Under the pieces are notes generated by a model. It did not search any database and was not told the DNA's origin. It saw only the letters and a list, made by a program, of their open reading frames with translations. Shown in pieces: positions 1 through 9,124 of a stretch of 20,000 nt of DNA. A program made the translations under genes and the position numbers. Positions within the stretch are counted from its first letter, which is position 1. Every line of letters starts with the position of its first letter. Source of the DNA: Chrysomallon squamiferum (lineage: Eukaryota; Mollusca; Gastropoda; Neomphalida; Peltospiridae); the NCBI GenBank assembly GCA_012295275.1, contig CM022669.1:4774277-4794276 (forward strand), given 5' to 3'.

Positions 1-745
1 ACTATGAATGAACTTTCTATGAATTTCCAGCATTTTATATTATAATGGATAATATGATATAAAAAAAAAAAAAAAAAAATGTTTCCCATTTGCATGAACC
101 ATGAAACAAATTGACAGAAATGAAGTGTAATATAATTAGTTTTTAAAATACATTTTTGACATATTTTTTTCATTTAGGGGTAATACCACTGTATAATTCA
201 CTTTTGTATTATAAAACTGTTTTTCTCTTCAATTTTATTTCTTTTATACTATTATTTGTTAGGTATGTTATTTTCAATGCTATTTATAACATTAAAAAAA
301 AAACCTCTTTGAAAACTCATTTCTTTTAGTAATAACTAAGAATATTTTACATTCAAAAGAAAAAACATACATTTCTACTTATCCTTCATATCTGAGGTTT
401 GTTAAAATTTATATTAATAGAATAATATTGTGTTAATGGTCTATATATTTTGAGAAGCAGGGTTAAATTAAAAGCAGTTAGTTGATGTGTTTTTTGTATT
501 TTGGTCAGTGAGGTGGTATTTTAGTAAAACTAGTTGGAATTAAGAAATGGATTCTGATTATTACTGTTATTATCTCCTTTATATTTAATTATAAAATTAA
601 AATATATATGTTAGTGAATGTGTGTGTGTGTGTGTGTGTGTGTTTGTGTGTGAAAAATTAAATGTATATCAAGGAAAAGAAGTAAAACAAGACAAACATA
701 ATTTGATGAGTAATTTCCCAAGATCTTTCTGTATAAATAAATACA

Positions 746-792
<47 letters not shown>

Positions 793-902
793 AGTTTATT
801 AATTTAAGTAACTGTTTGCCTTTGAAGAAATAATAATTGAGACTAATTAAATATATATTTTTTTTATTAAATAAAAATATTTACTTGTATAGAAAAAGAA
901 AA

Positions 903-951
<49 letters not shown>

Positions 952-2050
952 TAAATAATTAAAAAAATAAATAAAAGAATTTAATTTTTATATATGTAAA
1001 AAGTTAAATTAAAAAGTAACAGTAAATAAGAACTAAATAAATTAAAATGGACAAAAATGAAGGTAATAAAATAAAGAAATAAAAAATGGCTGAGATTTAC
1101 TGACCAAGGGAAATCACTCTAAACAAAGAAAACAAAATACTGGAAGTGGGGAAAACATTTTCCAGAAAGTTAACCAGTCAAAGACTATGGAAAAGAAAAA
1201 TAAATATTGAAGATTCATGTTTCTCATTTATGTTCACATTTCAAATGTCAAAACAGACTTTAAATATATATTTTAAAATTTTAAAAACAATTTGCTTCTA
1301 AGTCTGAAAAAATGTTCAATATTAGAACATTTATTTCTAATTTATGTTTATAGCAAGTTTATTTTCATTTATATATTACTGATTTAAAAAAATAAAATAT
1401 ATAAATATTTTTAGGAATTATATCTGAAACTTTTTTTTATATGAAAAGTTTTGTTTTTGTGTTTGTTTATAGATATAAATGTATGAAGATAATATTTAAT
1501 TTCCAGGTGTAAATTATTTGGAGCTGCTTTTTATACCAAATGAATGGATTATTAATAATGCTTTTTAACATATTTGTCTCACATCAATATAAATATATAT
1601 TTATTTCCTTATGTATGAAATAAATTCACAACAATCACATTTTATAATGCCTAATTCCTTAAAAATATTATTCTTACATTTAATTTAATTTCCATTTTAA
1701 AAGTTTTTATTTATTTCATTTTGTTTTTGTTACTGAGTAATAACTTAAATCAGGTTAGAAGCAAATTATTTATAAGAAATTATAATGAATACATTTTTTT
1801 TTTTTTTTTTTTTGATGGGGGGACAAATCCAATATGAGAAACAAAAATCATGTTATGGCCACTGAAGAAAGCCTTGATTCCAAATGTTGTTAAATACAAT
1901 GCTAAAATAAATAAATAAATAAATAAATAATTTAGAAATCTGATATTCTTTTAAGTCACTTTTTAATATTTAAAATATATAAATTGTTTAAAGTATTGTA
2001 TTTTATATATTTAATCCATTTAATGAATTTTATTATTTTTGTTTTTCCAG
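1..2050. other. AT-rich stretch without a recognisable gene
   Basis: No exon-like island with splice signals and an open frame was seen on either strand. The stretch holds simple repeats: an A run at 61-79, (TG)n at 619-652, (AAAT)n at 731-793, (AAT)n at 903-951, a 20-base T run at 1794-1813 and a short (AAAT)n at 1906-1930. It is probably intronic or intergenic; its right edge is the pyrimidine tract and acceptor of the plus-strand exon candidate at 2051. Confidence 0.7.
731..951. repeat. Microsatellites (AAAT)n and (AAT)n
   Basis: Two nearly pure arrays stand in this interval. A tetranucleotide AAAT array spans about 731-793, with one early interruption (acat). A trinucleotide AAT array spans about 903-951. 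A purer TG array lies just upstream at 619-652. These are ordinary slippage repeats. Confidence 0.95.
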
Positions 2051-2139
2051 TTTATTTCTGAGTGTCAAAATTTAACATCATTTGTGGAAAAGGATTTCTT
2101 TTATGTGGCCAGTTATATGACTACAATGTCTAGAATGAG
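2051..2139 (+). CDS. Candidate internal exon of an unidentified plus-strand gene
   Basis: An 89-nt segment is preceded by a strong pyrimidine tract ending TTTTTCCAG and followed by GAG|GTAACA, so both edges look like splice sites. Only the frame starting at its first base is open. It reads 29 codons plus two bases, beginning FISECQNLTS and containing FVEKDFFYVASYMTTMSRM; the other two plus frames meet stops within about ten codons. The residue mix (hydrophobic, aromatic, charged) looks like a folded protein rather than translated AT-rich intron. The family is not recognised. It lies on the opposite strand from the three-exon gene to its right, so it must belong to another gene (convergent, nested or antisense). 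No partner exon was found in the window, so a chance open segment remains possible. The GTAACA donor is only moderate. Confidence 0.42.
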
Positions 2140-2284
2140 GTAACAGTGCAGTTAATGTATACATGTACCTTAAGTACCTTTTGGAAGAAAGAAAAGGGAG
2201 CAAATATAGAAATTATATTAACTTTGTGTCAAGTAAAATTCAGGAGTGCAAATCTTATAGTGCAAATAAAAAACAAGGCATCTG

Positions 2285-2416
2285 ATTGGGTCAAAATCTC
2301 CAGCTATTAAAGGTCAGATTGTTAAACAGCCAATGAAATGTCAGCTTAGAAAATGAATGAATTTCATTGGTCACATTTTAATACTTCTGCAGAATGGATT
2401 ATTGAAAAGGGCCAAT
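2285..2416. promoter_or_regulatory. Cluster of four CCAAT boxes (possible NF-Y-type element)
   Basis: ATTGG at 2285-2289, CCAAT at 2330-2334, ATTGG at 2366-2370 and CCAAT at 2412-2416 occur in alternating orientation, 36-46 bp apart. The middle two belong to a perfect 10-bp inverted repeat, CCAATGAAAT (2330-2339) and ATTTCATTGG (2361-2370). CCAAT/ATTGG pentamers bind NF-Y in animals and often occur in spaced clusters in promoters. No TATA box or start site was recognised, and chance clustering in AT-rich DNA is possible. Confidence 0.25.
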
Positions 2417-3402
2417 AAGATATTAGTTTATATAACAGTATATTTCTAGTTTAAGAGTTAAACTTGTAATTATTTTATGTTTTATATATATTAAGTTCAA
2501 AACAGAACATATAAAATAAATAACATTTTTTTTTAAAAATGAAAAGGAGATAATTAAAGAATATGAAACTGAATAACTAATTAAATAAATGTTCAAACCC
2601 AAATATAATTTTAGATTTAAAAAGAACTGCCAAAATGAATGTGTCATTATTTCTTAATCAAACCTTTAATAGTGGGGATTAATAATAAATTTCAACATAA
2701 ATGCACAATTAACAAAAATAAGCACATTGTAATGAATGATATGTATATATATACAATTATTTCATGTGCCAGGGGTACATATTTTTAAATAAAAAATACA
2801 TAAGCATTTTATGTTAATTAACATTAAGCATGTGACAGATTGCTTGTATAGTGTTGTATTATATAAGCAAATGGTAATTAATTATAATGTTCATATAGCA
2901 TTAATTTGTTAGGCTTTTAAATTTAATTTTTATTTCTAGTTTCATTTTTTTTTTTTTTATCTGTAGAAAATATATATTATACATGTATTTTAAAAAACTG
3001 TAAATAAATAAACTGCATATGAACTGCATCTGATCTGCTGATACATAATTCACATTCAAATCTTACTGAAGATGTTTAAACAAATAAAATGGTTTTAGTG
3101 TCATATGCAAACATATAAAACAATAATTTAAGAAATTCTTATGCATGAATAAAAAAGTAATTGTGTCTGAGTTTCAAAGCAAGCTATATATATTATTAAC
3201 GATGCCAAGATTACATTAAAACATTTAAGCTGATATTTGTTTTTGATTTAAATGTTTCTTCTGCTTCAAACATTATATATATAACTGAGAATAAAACTTC
3301 ATTTAGTATAACACACATTATATCACACTATAATACTTTAAAAAAAATATATTCAAAGTTATTAGACAATCTTCAAAAATTATGCTAAAAGAACTGACAC
3401 AG

Positions 3403-3451
3403 TTATCTCCCTTTCAATCAAGGACAGTAACCTGATAAAAAAGGGAGATAA
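3403..3451. repeat. 12-bp perfect inverted repeat with GGGAGATAA arms
   Basis: TTATCTCCCTTT at 3403-3414 is matched by its exact reverse complement AAAGGGAGATAA at 3440-3451, with a 25-base spacer. It is one of few GC-containing palindromes in an AT-rich region. It could form a hairpin, or be the remnant of a small foldback element. It sits about 170 bp on the 3' side of minus-strand exon 3. Confidence 0.6.
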
Positions 3452-3623
3452 ATGTGAATCAAATTATACATTTTCTTAAATTCCTTTTCCATTAAGTCAT
3501 TCTAATTATGATAATTATATACACCCACTTAATTAAGGGGTGTAACCAAATAAGATACATATGTAAATAGAATACATTATTACCCTTAGCAATTAAGCGA
3601 AAATTATGTAAATGAGTACTGAC

Positions 3624-3714
3624 CAAGTCGCTGACCAAAGGAATGGACTTCCTTCTCGGTTTTATCTCAGGCATGCTGTCTATACTTGTATAGAAAGGGT
3701 TATGTTCTGGAGGT
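3624..3714 (-). CDS. Exon 3 (candidate) of the unidentified minus-strand gene
   Basis: On the minus strand a pyrimidine-rich CTTCTTTTCCAG acceptor precedes this 91-nt exon. The first base completes the Gly codon left by exon 2. Thirty codons follow, running PPEHNPFYTSIDSMPEIKPR then RKSIPLVSDL, and end exactly at a codon boundary before GTCAGT. GTCAGT is weaker than the usual GTRAGT; reading on, the frame quickly becomes AT-rich and intron-like. The alternative donor GTAATA about 40 bp further downstream would add roughly 15 residues. The peptide contains an R-R-K-S basophilic kinase (PKA-type) consensus and looks like a conserved cytoplasmic linker. The protein family is not recognised. Agreement in strand, phase and splice signals with exon 2 is the main evidence that it is real. 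Confidence 0.62.
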
Positions 3715-3860
3715 CTGGAAAAGAAGTCACAATACATTATTAAATGTAGAAACTAAAGTTAAAATGGAATCTCGTCTTCCGGTAATTTGAAATATCTTCA
3801 TCTCTCTATCTCCCATTTCTCTTTCTATCACCTTTTCCACCAGGTTTTTTCTTTTCTACA

Positions 3861-4347
3861 TGATGATGTCGATGATGATGATGATGATGATAATAATAAT
3901 AATGAGGAAAAACTAAATATTATGTATACTACAGCTTTTAAACTTACAAACTTATTACTTACAATATAAAAAGAAAAAATACAATATAAAATAAAGAAAG
4001 AAAGAAAGAAAAAAGGAAAAAAAAAATGGGGAAAAAAAGAAACAATAATAATAATAGTAATAAATATAATAATTGAAATGTGATCTTAAGCAAATCATAC
4101 TTTTTATTTTTTTTATTTTTATTTTTTAATCTATAATCAATAACTGTTTTAATGGACTTGTTAAACTATTGATTTCATCTCTTGGTGTGAAATACTCTCA
4201 GTATCACACAGGTTTCATATTTAGCATTTACAAACCTTTTAACTTCAGTCCAGATATTTTGTCAGAAACAGACATTAGCTAATATCACTTGTAATGTAAA
4301 CCAGTGAAATATTTGCGTGGTTCTATCAGATATATGTAACATTTAGA
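3861..4347 (+). repeat. Dispersed repeat, copy 1 (forward arm of an inverted pair)
   Basis: The core at about 4072-4347 matches the reverse complement of about 7419-7686 with obvious similarity. Shared landmarks are GATCTTAAGCAAAT, a T/A-rich tract, AATCAATAACTG, TTAATGGACTTG or its close variant, TCAGTATCACACAGGTTTCA, ACAAACCTTTTAACTTCAGT, ATATTTTGT and AGATATATGTAACATTTAG. Both copies are preceded, in repeat orientation, by a (GAT)n array and a weaker similar stretch (AATTATGT...CTTTTAAA), so the full unit may start at the microsatellite near 3861. No terminal inverted repeat, tRNA head or protein remnant was seen, so the class is unknown. Confidence 0.8.
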
Positions 4348-4556
4348 TATTGTGACAGATGTAGTCTGTGCTAGTAGAAGACTTTTAAAATACTTTTAAG
4401 ATTTTAACATGTAAAAGTTTTATTTGACAGACAGTCCAGTAATATAAAATCATGTCTTAGTTAACATAGTGATGGAAGAAATGTTTTTTTTTTTTTTTTT
4501 TCTATTTTCTTCTATTTTTATATTGTTTTTCCTTATCTACTGTTATACAAGATATA

Positions 4557-4774
4557 CAGGGTGGTCCAAAAGTAGGTGGACAGTAAATGATAACATTTAT
4601 TTTGAGATTTCATATTCAATAATATTTACTCTAAAAGTAGGTGGAAAAAAAAAAAAATAATAATAACTGTAGTTATAAATTTTTTAAATAATACAGCAGA
4701 AATACCATAGTTGTAATGAACACCAAGGTAATATAACCCTAAACATACTGTCCACCTACTTTTGGACCACCCTG
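4557..4774. mobile_element. Tc1/mariner-type MITE with perfect terminal inverted repeats
   Basis: The left end at 4557-4585 begins CAGGGTGGTCCAAAAGTAGG. The right end at 4746-4774 is its exact reverse complement over all 29 bases. The 218-bp unit is flanked by TA on both sides (4555-4556 and 4775-4776), the target-site duplication of the Tc1/mariner superfamily, and the CAGGGTG start is typical of that group. There is no room for a transposase, so it is non-autonomous. A third, partial copy of the terminal motif (CTAAAAGTAGGTGGA, 4631-4645) lies inside in the same direction as the left end. The intact ends suggest a fairly young insertion. The open frames here are translations of the repeat itself; the same GWSKSRWTV peptide appears from both ends. 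Confidence 0.9.
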
Positions 4775-4939
4775 TACACATCATAAATAACCATTCAAAT
4801 AACTGGAGAAATGAAACTGACTGGTCTGTTCTTCTTTCTTGGATTAGCAGAAAATAATAATTTATAAACATCTTCCCATACAAGGTAACATAAATGACAA
4901 TGTTTGATAAACCAGTCATGGAGGTATTAATATCTCCCA

Positions 4940-5015
4940 CTGGGTTCATATGAAGGATTGATCCCAGAACTCTTTGAATCTGAGCTCAGAATCTTAACCA
5001 CTGAGCCATGTAATT
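4940..5015 (-). mobile_element. tRNA-derived SINE-like head
   Basis: On the minus strand TGGCTCAGTGG (4998-5008) fits the RNA polymerase III A-box consensus TRGYNNARNGG exactly. GATCAATCC (4955-4963) fits the B-box GWTCRANNC exactly, about 35 bases downstream. GGTTAAG follows the A box as in tRNA-like SINE heads. Cloverleaf stems are not clean, so this is not a functional tRNA. The tail past about 4940 may continue toward the MITE, but its end is unclear. Confidence 0.6.
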
Positions 5016-5035
5016 CTAAAATGACATTCTAGCTG

Positions 5036-5143
5036 GGTTTTTTAAAATCATTTTCTTGTGATTTTAAAATGATACTGTAGTGATTTTGGAATGATTCACT
5101 AGTGATTTTGAAATGATTATGTAGTGATTTTTAAATGGTATAA
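5036..5143. repeat. 22-bp short tandem repeat, about five units
   Basis: Units with the core GTGATTTTNNAATGAT start at 5058, 5080, 5102 and 5124, exactly 22 bp apart, with a more diverged unit from about 5036. The linking sequence is CTGTA or CACTA. A possible sixth, degraded unit lies near 5010, next to the SINE-like head. Confidence 0.8.
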
Positions 5144-5378
5144 GAAAGGACACTCACTGCTACCATTCCAATAATTGTTTTGTACTTAGGAACAACATGG
5201 TTTTAAAAACATCAGTTTTAAGATACTTTCTGGAATTTAGAAACACTATTGGCTGGCAATGAAACTGTAGTTGTATTATATCATATCAAAGATTCCATGA
5301 GTTTTTCTTACCTATTACTAGCAAGAGTCCTTTATATATTGTCCTTCTCATAGATTATCTTCACTAAATCAAAATCAT

Positions 5379-5640
5379 ATATGTAAATCCCTTATTACTA
5401 TATCAAATCTCACTAATCATAATATTACATAACCTCAAACACTGGAGTGTCCATACAATAGCATGTGATTATAACAAATGTAAAATAGCTATAATGGTAC
5501 TGCATATGTAAATCCCTTAAATACACATCTAACCATGGGTTACCCTTTCTAATCACTGGGTTCTTTACATCACATTATACTTTAGGCAGGAATACCCATA
5601 CAAAAGCATGTGATAAACCAAATCTAAAATAGCCAAATGG
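5379..5640. repeat. Diverged direct duplication of ~125-145 bp
   Basis: ATATGTAAATCCCTTA occurs at 5379-5394 and again at 5504-5519. CATACAATAGCATGTGAT at 5452-5469 matches CATACAAAAGCATGTGAT at 5597-5614, followed in both by an ATRTAAAATAGC-like string. The order of blocks is conserved, so this is an old tandem duplication with indels. No coding content was seen. Confidence 0.7.
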
Positions 5641-5861
5641 AAGACAGTTTAAATATTGATGATTTGGAATAAACAACTGTTAGCTGACAGGACCCTGCTG
5701 ATCAGAGTTGTTTGTAAATCAGCTCAACATACCTGCTGGCTGGACATGTGTGCTTTAGTAATTTACTCTGCTATCAGTTTATTTTTGAAAAAAAAAAACA
5801 CCTTCATTTCTGAACTTTTACTCATTTCCCAGCACTAACACACATGGATGCACACATATGT

Positions 5862-5872
5862 CCACACACACA

Positions 5873-5910
<38 letters not shown>

Positions 5911-5930
5911 CACACATATATACATATACA
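5862..5930. repeat. (CA)n microsatellite
   Basis: A nearly pure CA array runs from about 5862 to 5917, with single GA and CG interruptions, then grades into a TA/CA mix. The Cys/Val-rich frame read through it on the minus strand is a repeat artefact. Confidence 0.95.
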
Positions 5931-6227
5931 CATACAGACAATTGTTTTCATAAATAAATAACTTTACAAAGATCAGTTCACATATAAACACATATTGATA
6001 CAAACACATACATGGAATTAAAAATATATATTTATCAGTTCCTATTCATTTAAAATACAAATTCACACAAACATAGACAAATAAATAAATACAAATATAT
6101 ATATATATATGTAAGATATAACTAAACATAATAGTAATAAAATAAAAAACTAACATGAACAAGCATTGTCACAGCAATGTTATATAAATCAATGAATATA
6201 AAGACATTATTTGCCAAAAAACACACT

Positions 6228-6289
6228 TTATAAAGTGAGTATAAAACAACCATGTGTGTGCGTGTGTTTGTTTTATACTCAGTTTATTA
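6228..6289. repeat. Foldback hairpin with GAGTATAAAACAA arms
   Basis: GAGTATAAAACAA at 6237-6249 is the exact reverse complement of TTGTTTTATACTC at 6268-6280. The loop is an 18-base TG-rich spacer. Pairing extends imperfectly outward (ATAAAGT against ACTAAAT-like bases) to about 22 bp per arm. It may be a tiny foldback element or a microsatellite-associated palindrome. Confidence 0.6.
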
Positions 6290-6785
6290 TATATATATAT
6301 AAAACCTCACTTGTATTTGTTATCAAAGGCTGTGTACAAGTCAAACCATTCGAACATGGTGATAAACAAATGAGAGATTCTGAATAACACACACTCATAC
6401 AGAAAACCTGTGTACTCAGAATTGAGTAAACTCATGTATTCAAAATGTAGCACAAATGCATCTAAATAAACAGCTGATTATAACAGATGACACCTCAATG
6501 ACAACTGACTGTAACAGTGACATCTATGACATCTATACCAGTGGTTGTACTTTTACAGTCTTTCTCTCAGTTTCGCAATAAAAAAAATGATTATACTAAT
6601 TTAGACCAGAATTGTTTGAACAGCTGCAGTGAACAGAAATAACTAATTGAACTCATTATTAAAATAATGTGCCCAAATCTGATTCATTTGAACTGTCTTA
6701 ACTACAGGAAACCAAGTATTTTTGGATTGTGCAACCAGATGAAGCCATGCCCTGAATATTCAGTTGATCTAATAGATTAAGCATT

Positions 6786-6845
6786 ATTGAAATGATTAAA
6801 TCATTGGATGTAAGCATAACTGGAATGATTAAATGATTGGCTTTT
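6786..6845. repeat. Short duplication containing an AATGATTAAATCATT palindrome
   Basis: AATGATTAAATCATT at 6791-6805 is a perfect 15-base odd palindrome. A near copy, AATGATTAAATGATT, follows about 33 bp downstream, so the block is a two-unit tandem repeat. The cores (ATTAAAT) resemble AT-rich homeodomain-type sites, but AT-rich background makes that unconvincing. Confidence 0.5.
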
Positions 6846-6909
6846 ACTGAAAAGAACTCACTCAAGACATCATTATTAAACAGAAGTGAGCAGTATTTAC
6901 ATGGCTCTC

Positions 6910-6985
6910 ATATATTCAGTGCTTAATGGTTAAACTAAGAGATTCACAGTCAAACGGTTCAGAGATCAAATCTGATTGTTGGATA
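6910..6985 (+). mobile_element. Degraded tRNA-derived SINE-like fragment
   Basis: GTGCTTAATGGTTAA matches the A-box region at most positions, and GATCAAATC at 6964-6972 is an exact B box (GWTCRANNC), about 40 bases apart on the plus strand. Its layout resembles the better copy at 4940-5015 (TTAATGGTTAA...GAGATCAAATC). No acceptor stem or clear tail was seen. Confidence 0.4.
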
Positions 6986-7418
6986 GAAAGATGAATATTG
7001 TTTAAAGTTTAAGTATCATTATTTGTTTGTTTGTTTGTTGATTGCTTTTTTAGTGTTTATGCTATGATCTCATATAGAACTGGAATGGTTATGTTCCACA
7101 ACATAAATACTTAATTTAATCTAATATTTCTATTTAAAAATGTTTAGTCTTTATATGTAAATTTGTTTAATGTTGAATTTTTCATTCTAAAATGTTTAAT
7201 TAATTTTTATTCTTTATAAATATGACTAAGCATAGCATAACAAGTCATTTTATTAAAAAAAAAAAAAATAATAAATACAAATAAATAAATAAATAAGTAA
7301 ATGACAAACAAAAAATAAAGAAAGAAAAAAAATTAACCAAAGAAGAGAAAGAAACAAAAACAAACACATACCATGTTACAGAATACTCTTTACCTTTCAA
7401 AGACTTTATAAGTGCAAA

Positions 7419-7722
7419 CTAAATGTTACATATATCTGATATGACATCATCAAGTGTAAATATGTCACTGGTTTATAAGTGGTGTTAGGTAATAATCTGT
7501 TTCTAACAAAATATCTGGACTGAAGTTAAAAGGTTTGTAAATGTTAAATATGAAACCTGTGTGATACTGAGAGTATTTCACACTGAGAGATGAAATCAAT
7601 AGTTTAACAAGTCCATTAATTCAGTTATTGATTGTTGAAATAATAAAAAATACTAATGAAAAATATTTGCTTAAGATCATATTTCAGTTCATATTTTTTT
7701 ATTTTCTAACTTAGTTTTAATT

Positions 7723-7753
<31 letters not shown>

Positions 7754-7860
7754 TAGTGATGTTGTTATAGTAGTTTGTACTTTAAAATACAAACCAATTT
7801 TTAAAGCACTAGACATAATTTCTTTTTCATCATCATCATCATCATCATCATCAACATCAC
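7419..7860 (-). repeat. Dispersed repeat, copy 2 (reverse arm of an inverted pair)
   Basis: This is the reverse-orientation partner of the repeat at 3861-4347. The well-aligned core is 7419-7686. In repeat orientation it starts after a (GAT)n array (7827-7860 on the plus strand, read as ATC) and an (AAAT)n tract, and ends in ATATATGTAACATTTAG at 7419. The two copies differ by scattered substitutions and small indels, for example in the segment after ATATTTTGT. About 3.07 kb separates the cores. Confidence 0.8.
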
Positions 7861-8394
7861 TGGTTGTAGATCACAAATTTGTTAAGTTTGGAATTAAATG
7901 TCTTCTTTCAAAATAAGGAAACACAACTGCCTAATTTTCCATATTAATTTCTAAGACAACTTAATGAAGTACTATATAAATTTAGAACTCATGAAAATAT
8001 CAATATTTTAAACCCAAATGAACATTAAACTGAAAACAAATTACTGCATAATGATACTATTTTTCTGAATGCCAACAAGTTCATATTACAAATGAATAAT
8101 ATTTTTTTTTTTTTGTTTTATTATCACTTTTGCCTTTTCGTTCTAAAAAATAAATAGAGCTAGAGTTACCTCCACCTGCTAGCACAGGAAAAATTATAAT
8201 TAATTAGCATAGCACTGTCAATTTGATAACTGCTGGAGAAAATAATTCTATAAAACTTCTGAATATTTCCTCTTATTTTTTATTTTTACATTTTCACCTA
8301 AAAATACAATCAGATTACATTTAACGTCAACAGTTATGGAAAATGACATCAAAGACACTTCCTTTGTTTAAAAATATTTTTGAAGTTTTTACAC

Positions 8395-8421
8395 TTTTTT
8401 TTTTTTTTTTTTTTTTTTTTT
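8395..8421. repeat. 27-base T run
   Basis: An uninterrupted T tract. It could be the A tail of a minus-strand retroposed element, but no element body was recognised beside it. Confidence 0.9.
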
Positions 8422-8619
8422 CTAAAAGCTATTAAATGCTTTATGGCACCTGAGACACATATCTGACAAAGGATATATCAGTGAAAAAAAATAAAATGAA
8501 GAAAACATCCTGTTTTTTTCTGTGAAAAATGTCATGATGGCTTTATCTCATTATCGACAGAGAGCTACTGGTTATTTCCTGTCAGACGTGTGAAATCTGT
8601 TGTAAATGGTAAATGATGT

Positions 8620-8695
8620 GCGTCTGAGCAACCTGTCAGATTCAGTCTCGACTCCAGCTGCTGCATGACAGATTGCAGGATCAAATCCTCGATGA
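8620..8695 (+). mobile_element. Possible remnant of a tRNA-like SINE
   Basis: GGATCAAATCC around 8678-8688 contains an exact B box (GATCAAATC, 8679-8687) within a GC-richer ~90-bp island. No convincing A box lies 30-50 bases upstream. It is followed by an A run and AT-rich DNA, as a SINE tail would be. This is weak support. Confidence 0.25.
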
Positions 8696-8842
8696 AAAAA
8701 CCCAAATACGCACTTTTTTTTCTTATTTTTTTTATTAAATAATATTTTTGTATGTTTATTTTATTTTAATTTATGTTTTGTTCTTTGTTGTTTTATAGGA
8801 ATGCAATTCAGGTTTTTTTTTAAATTTTATCGGTTTTGGGAT

Positions 8843-8845
8843 ATG

Positions 8846-8877
<32 letters not shown>

Positions 8878-9124
8878 TGTATGTATGTATGTATGTATGT
8901 ATGTATGTATGCATGTGTGTGTGTATGTGTATATAAAACCATCATTATCATCATTTAATATTATCATTAACCTCATGATCATCACTGTTACCACTGTTCT
9001 CTTCATCATTATAATCACTATTCTCATCACTGTCATCAACATCATCATCATTTCCTAATCTCATTATCATCATCATCATCATCATCATGACCATCATATT
9101 TCCATTACCATCATCTTGATCACC
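8843..9124. repeat. (GTAT)n microsatellite followed by an imperfect (ATC)n tract
   Basis: A nearly pure GTAT tetranucleotide array covers about 8843-8910 and grades into TG/TATG to about 8934. From 8939 to 9124 the plus strand is an imperfect ATC/ATT trinucleotide tract, purest at 9063-9088. The long frames through it on both strands (Tyr-Val-Cys-Met or Ile-His-Thr periodic) are repeat artefacts. It ends about 60 bp from exon 2. Confidence 0.95.

Larger units (their letters stand above)
2140..3617. other. AT-rich interval between the plus-strand exon and minus-strand exon 3
   Basis: No further exon was identified. It contains the CCAAT-box cluster (2285-2416), the GGGAGATAA inverted repeat (3403-3451), a T run near 2946-2958 and scattered ATATAT. 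An open minus-strand segment at 2423-2647 encodes only low-complexity Ile/Tyr/Ser/Leu-rich sequence and is not supported. For the minus-strand gene this is probably the start of intron 3. Confidence 0.6.

Noticed and set aside
4469-4949. Open frames containing GWSKSRWTV on both strands
   Set aside because: The shared peptide is the MITE terminal inverted repeat read from each end, not a conserved protein motif.
4940-5015. Functional tRNA gene
   Set aside because: A and B boxes are present, but acceptor and anticodon stems do not form a proper cloverleaf; a SINE head fits better.
5656-5838. Plus-strand frame of 60 codons starting MMIWNKQLLADR
   Set aside because: The sequence has somewhat protein-like composition, but there is no splice site at a useful position and it runs into the CA repeat flank.
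6708-6755. Plus-strand terminal-exon-like segment ETKYFWIVQPDEAMP plus stop
   Set aside because: Only 15 codons after a modest acceptor, with no partner exon and no polyadenylation signal tied to it.
8801-9058. Open frames on both strands through the GTAT/ATC tract
   Set aside because: The peptides are periodic translations of microsatellite DNA, with no splice or start support.
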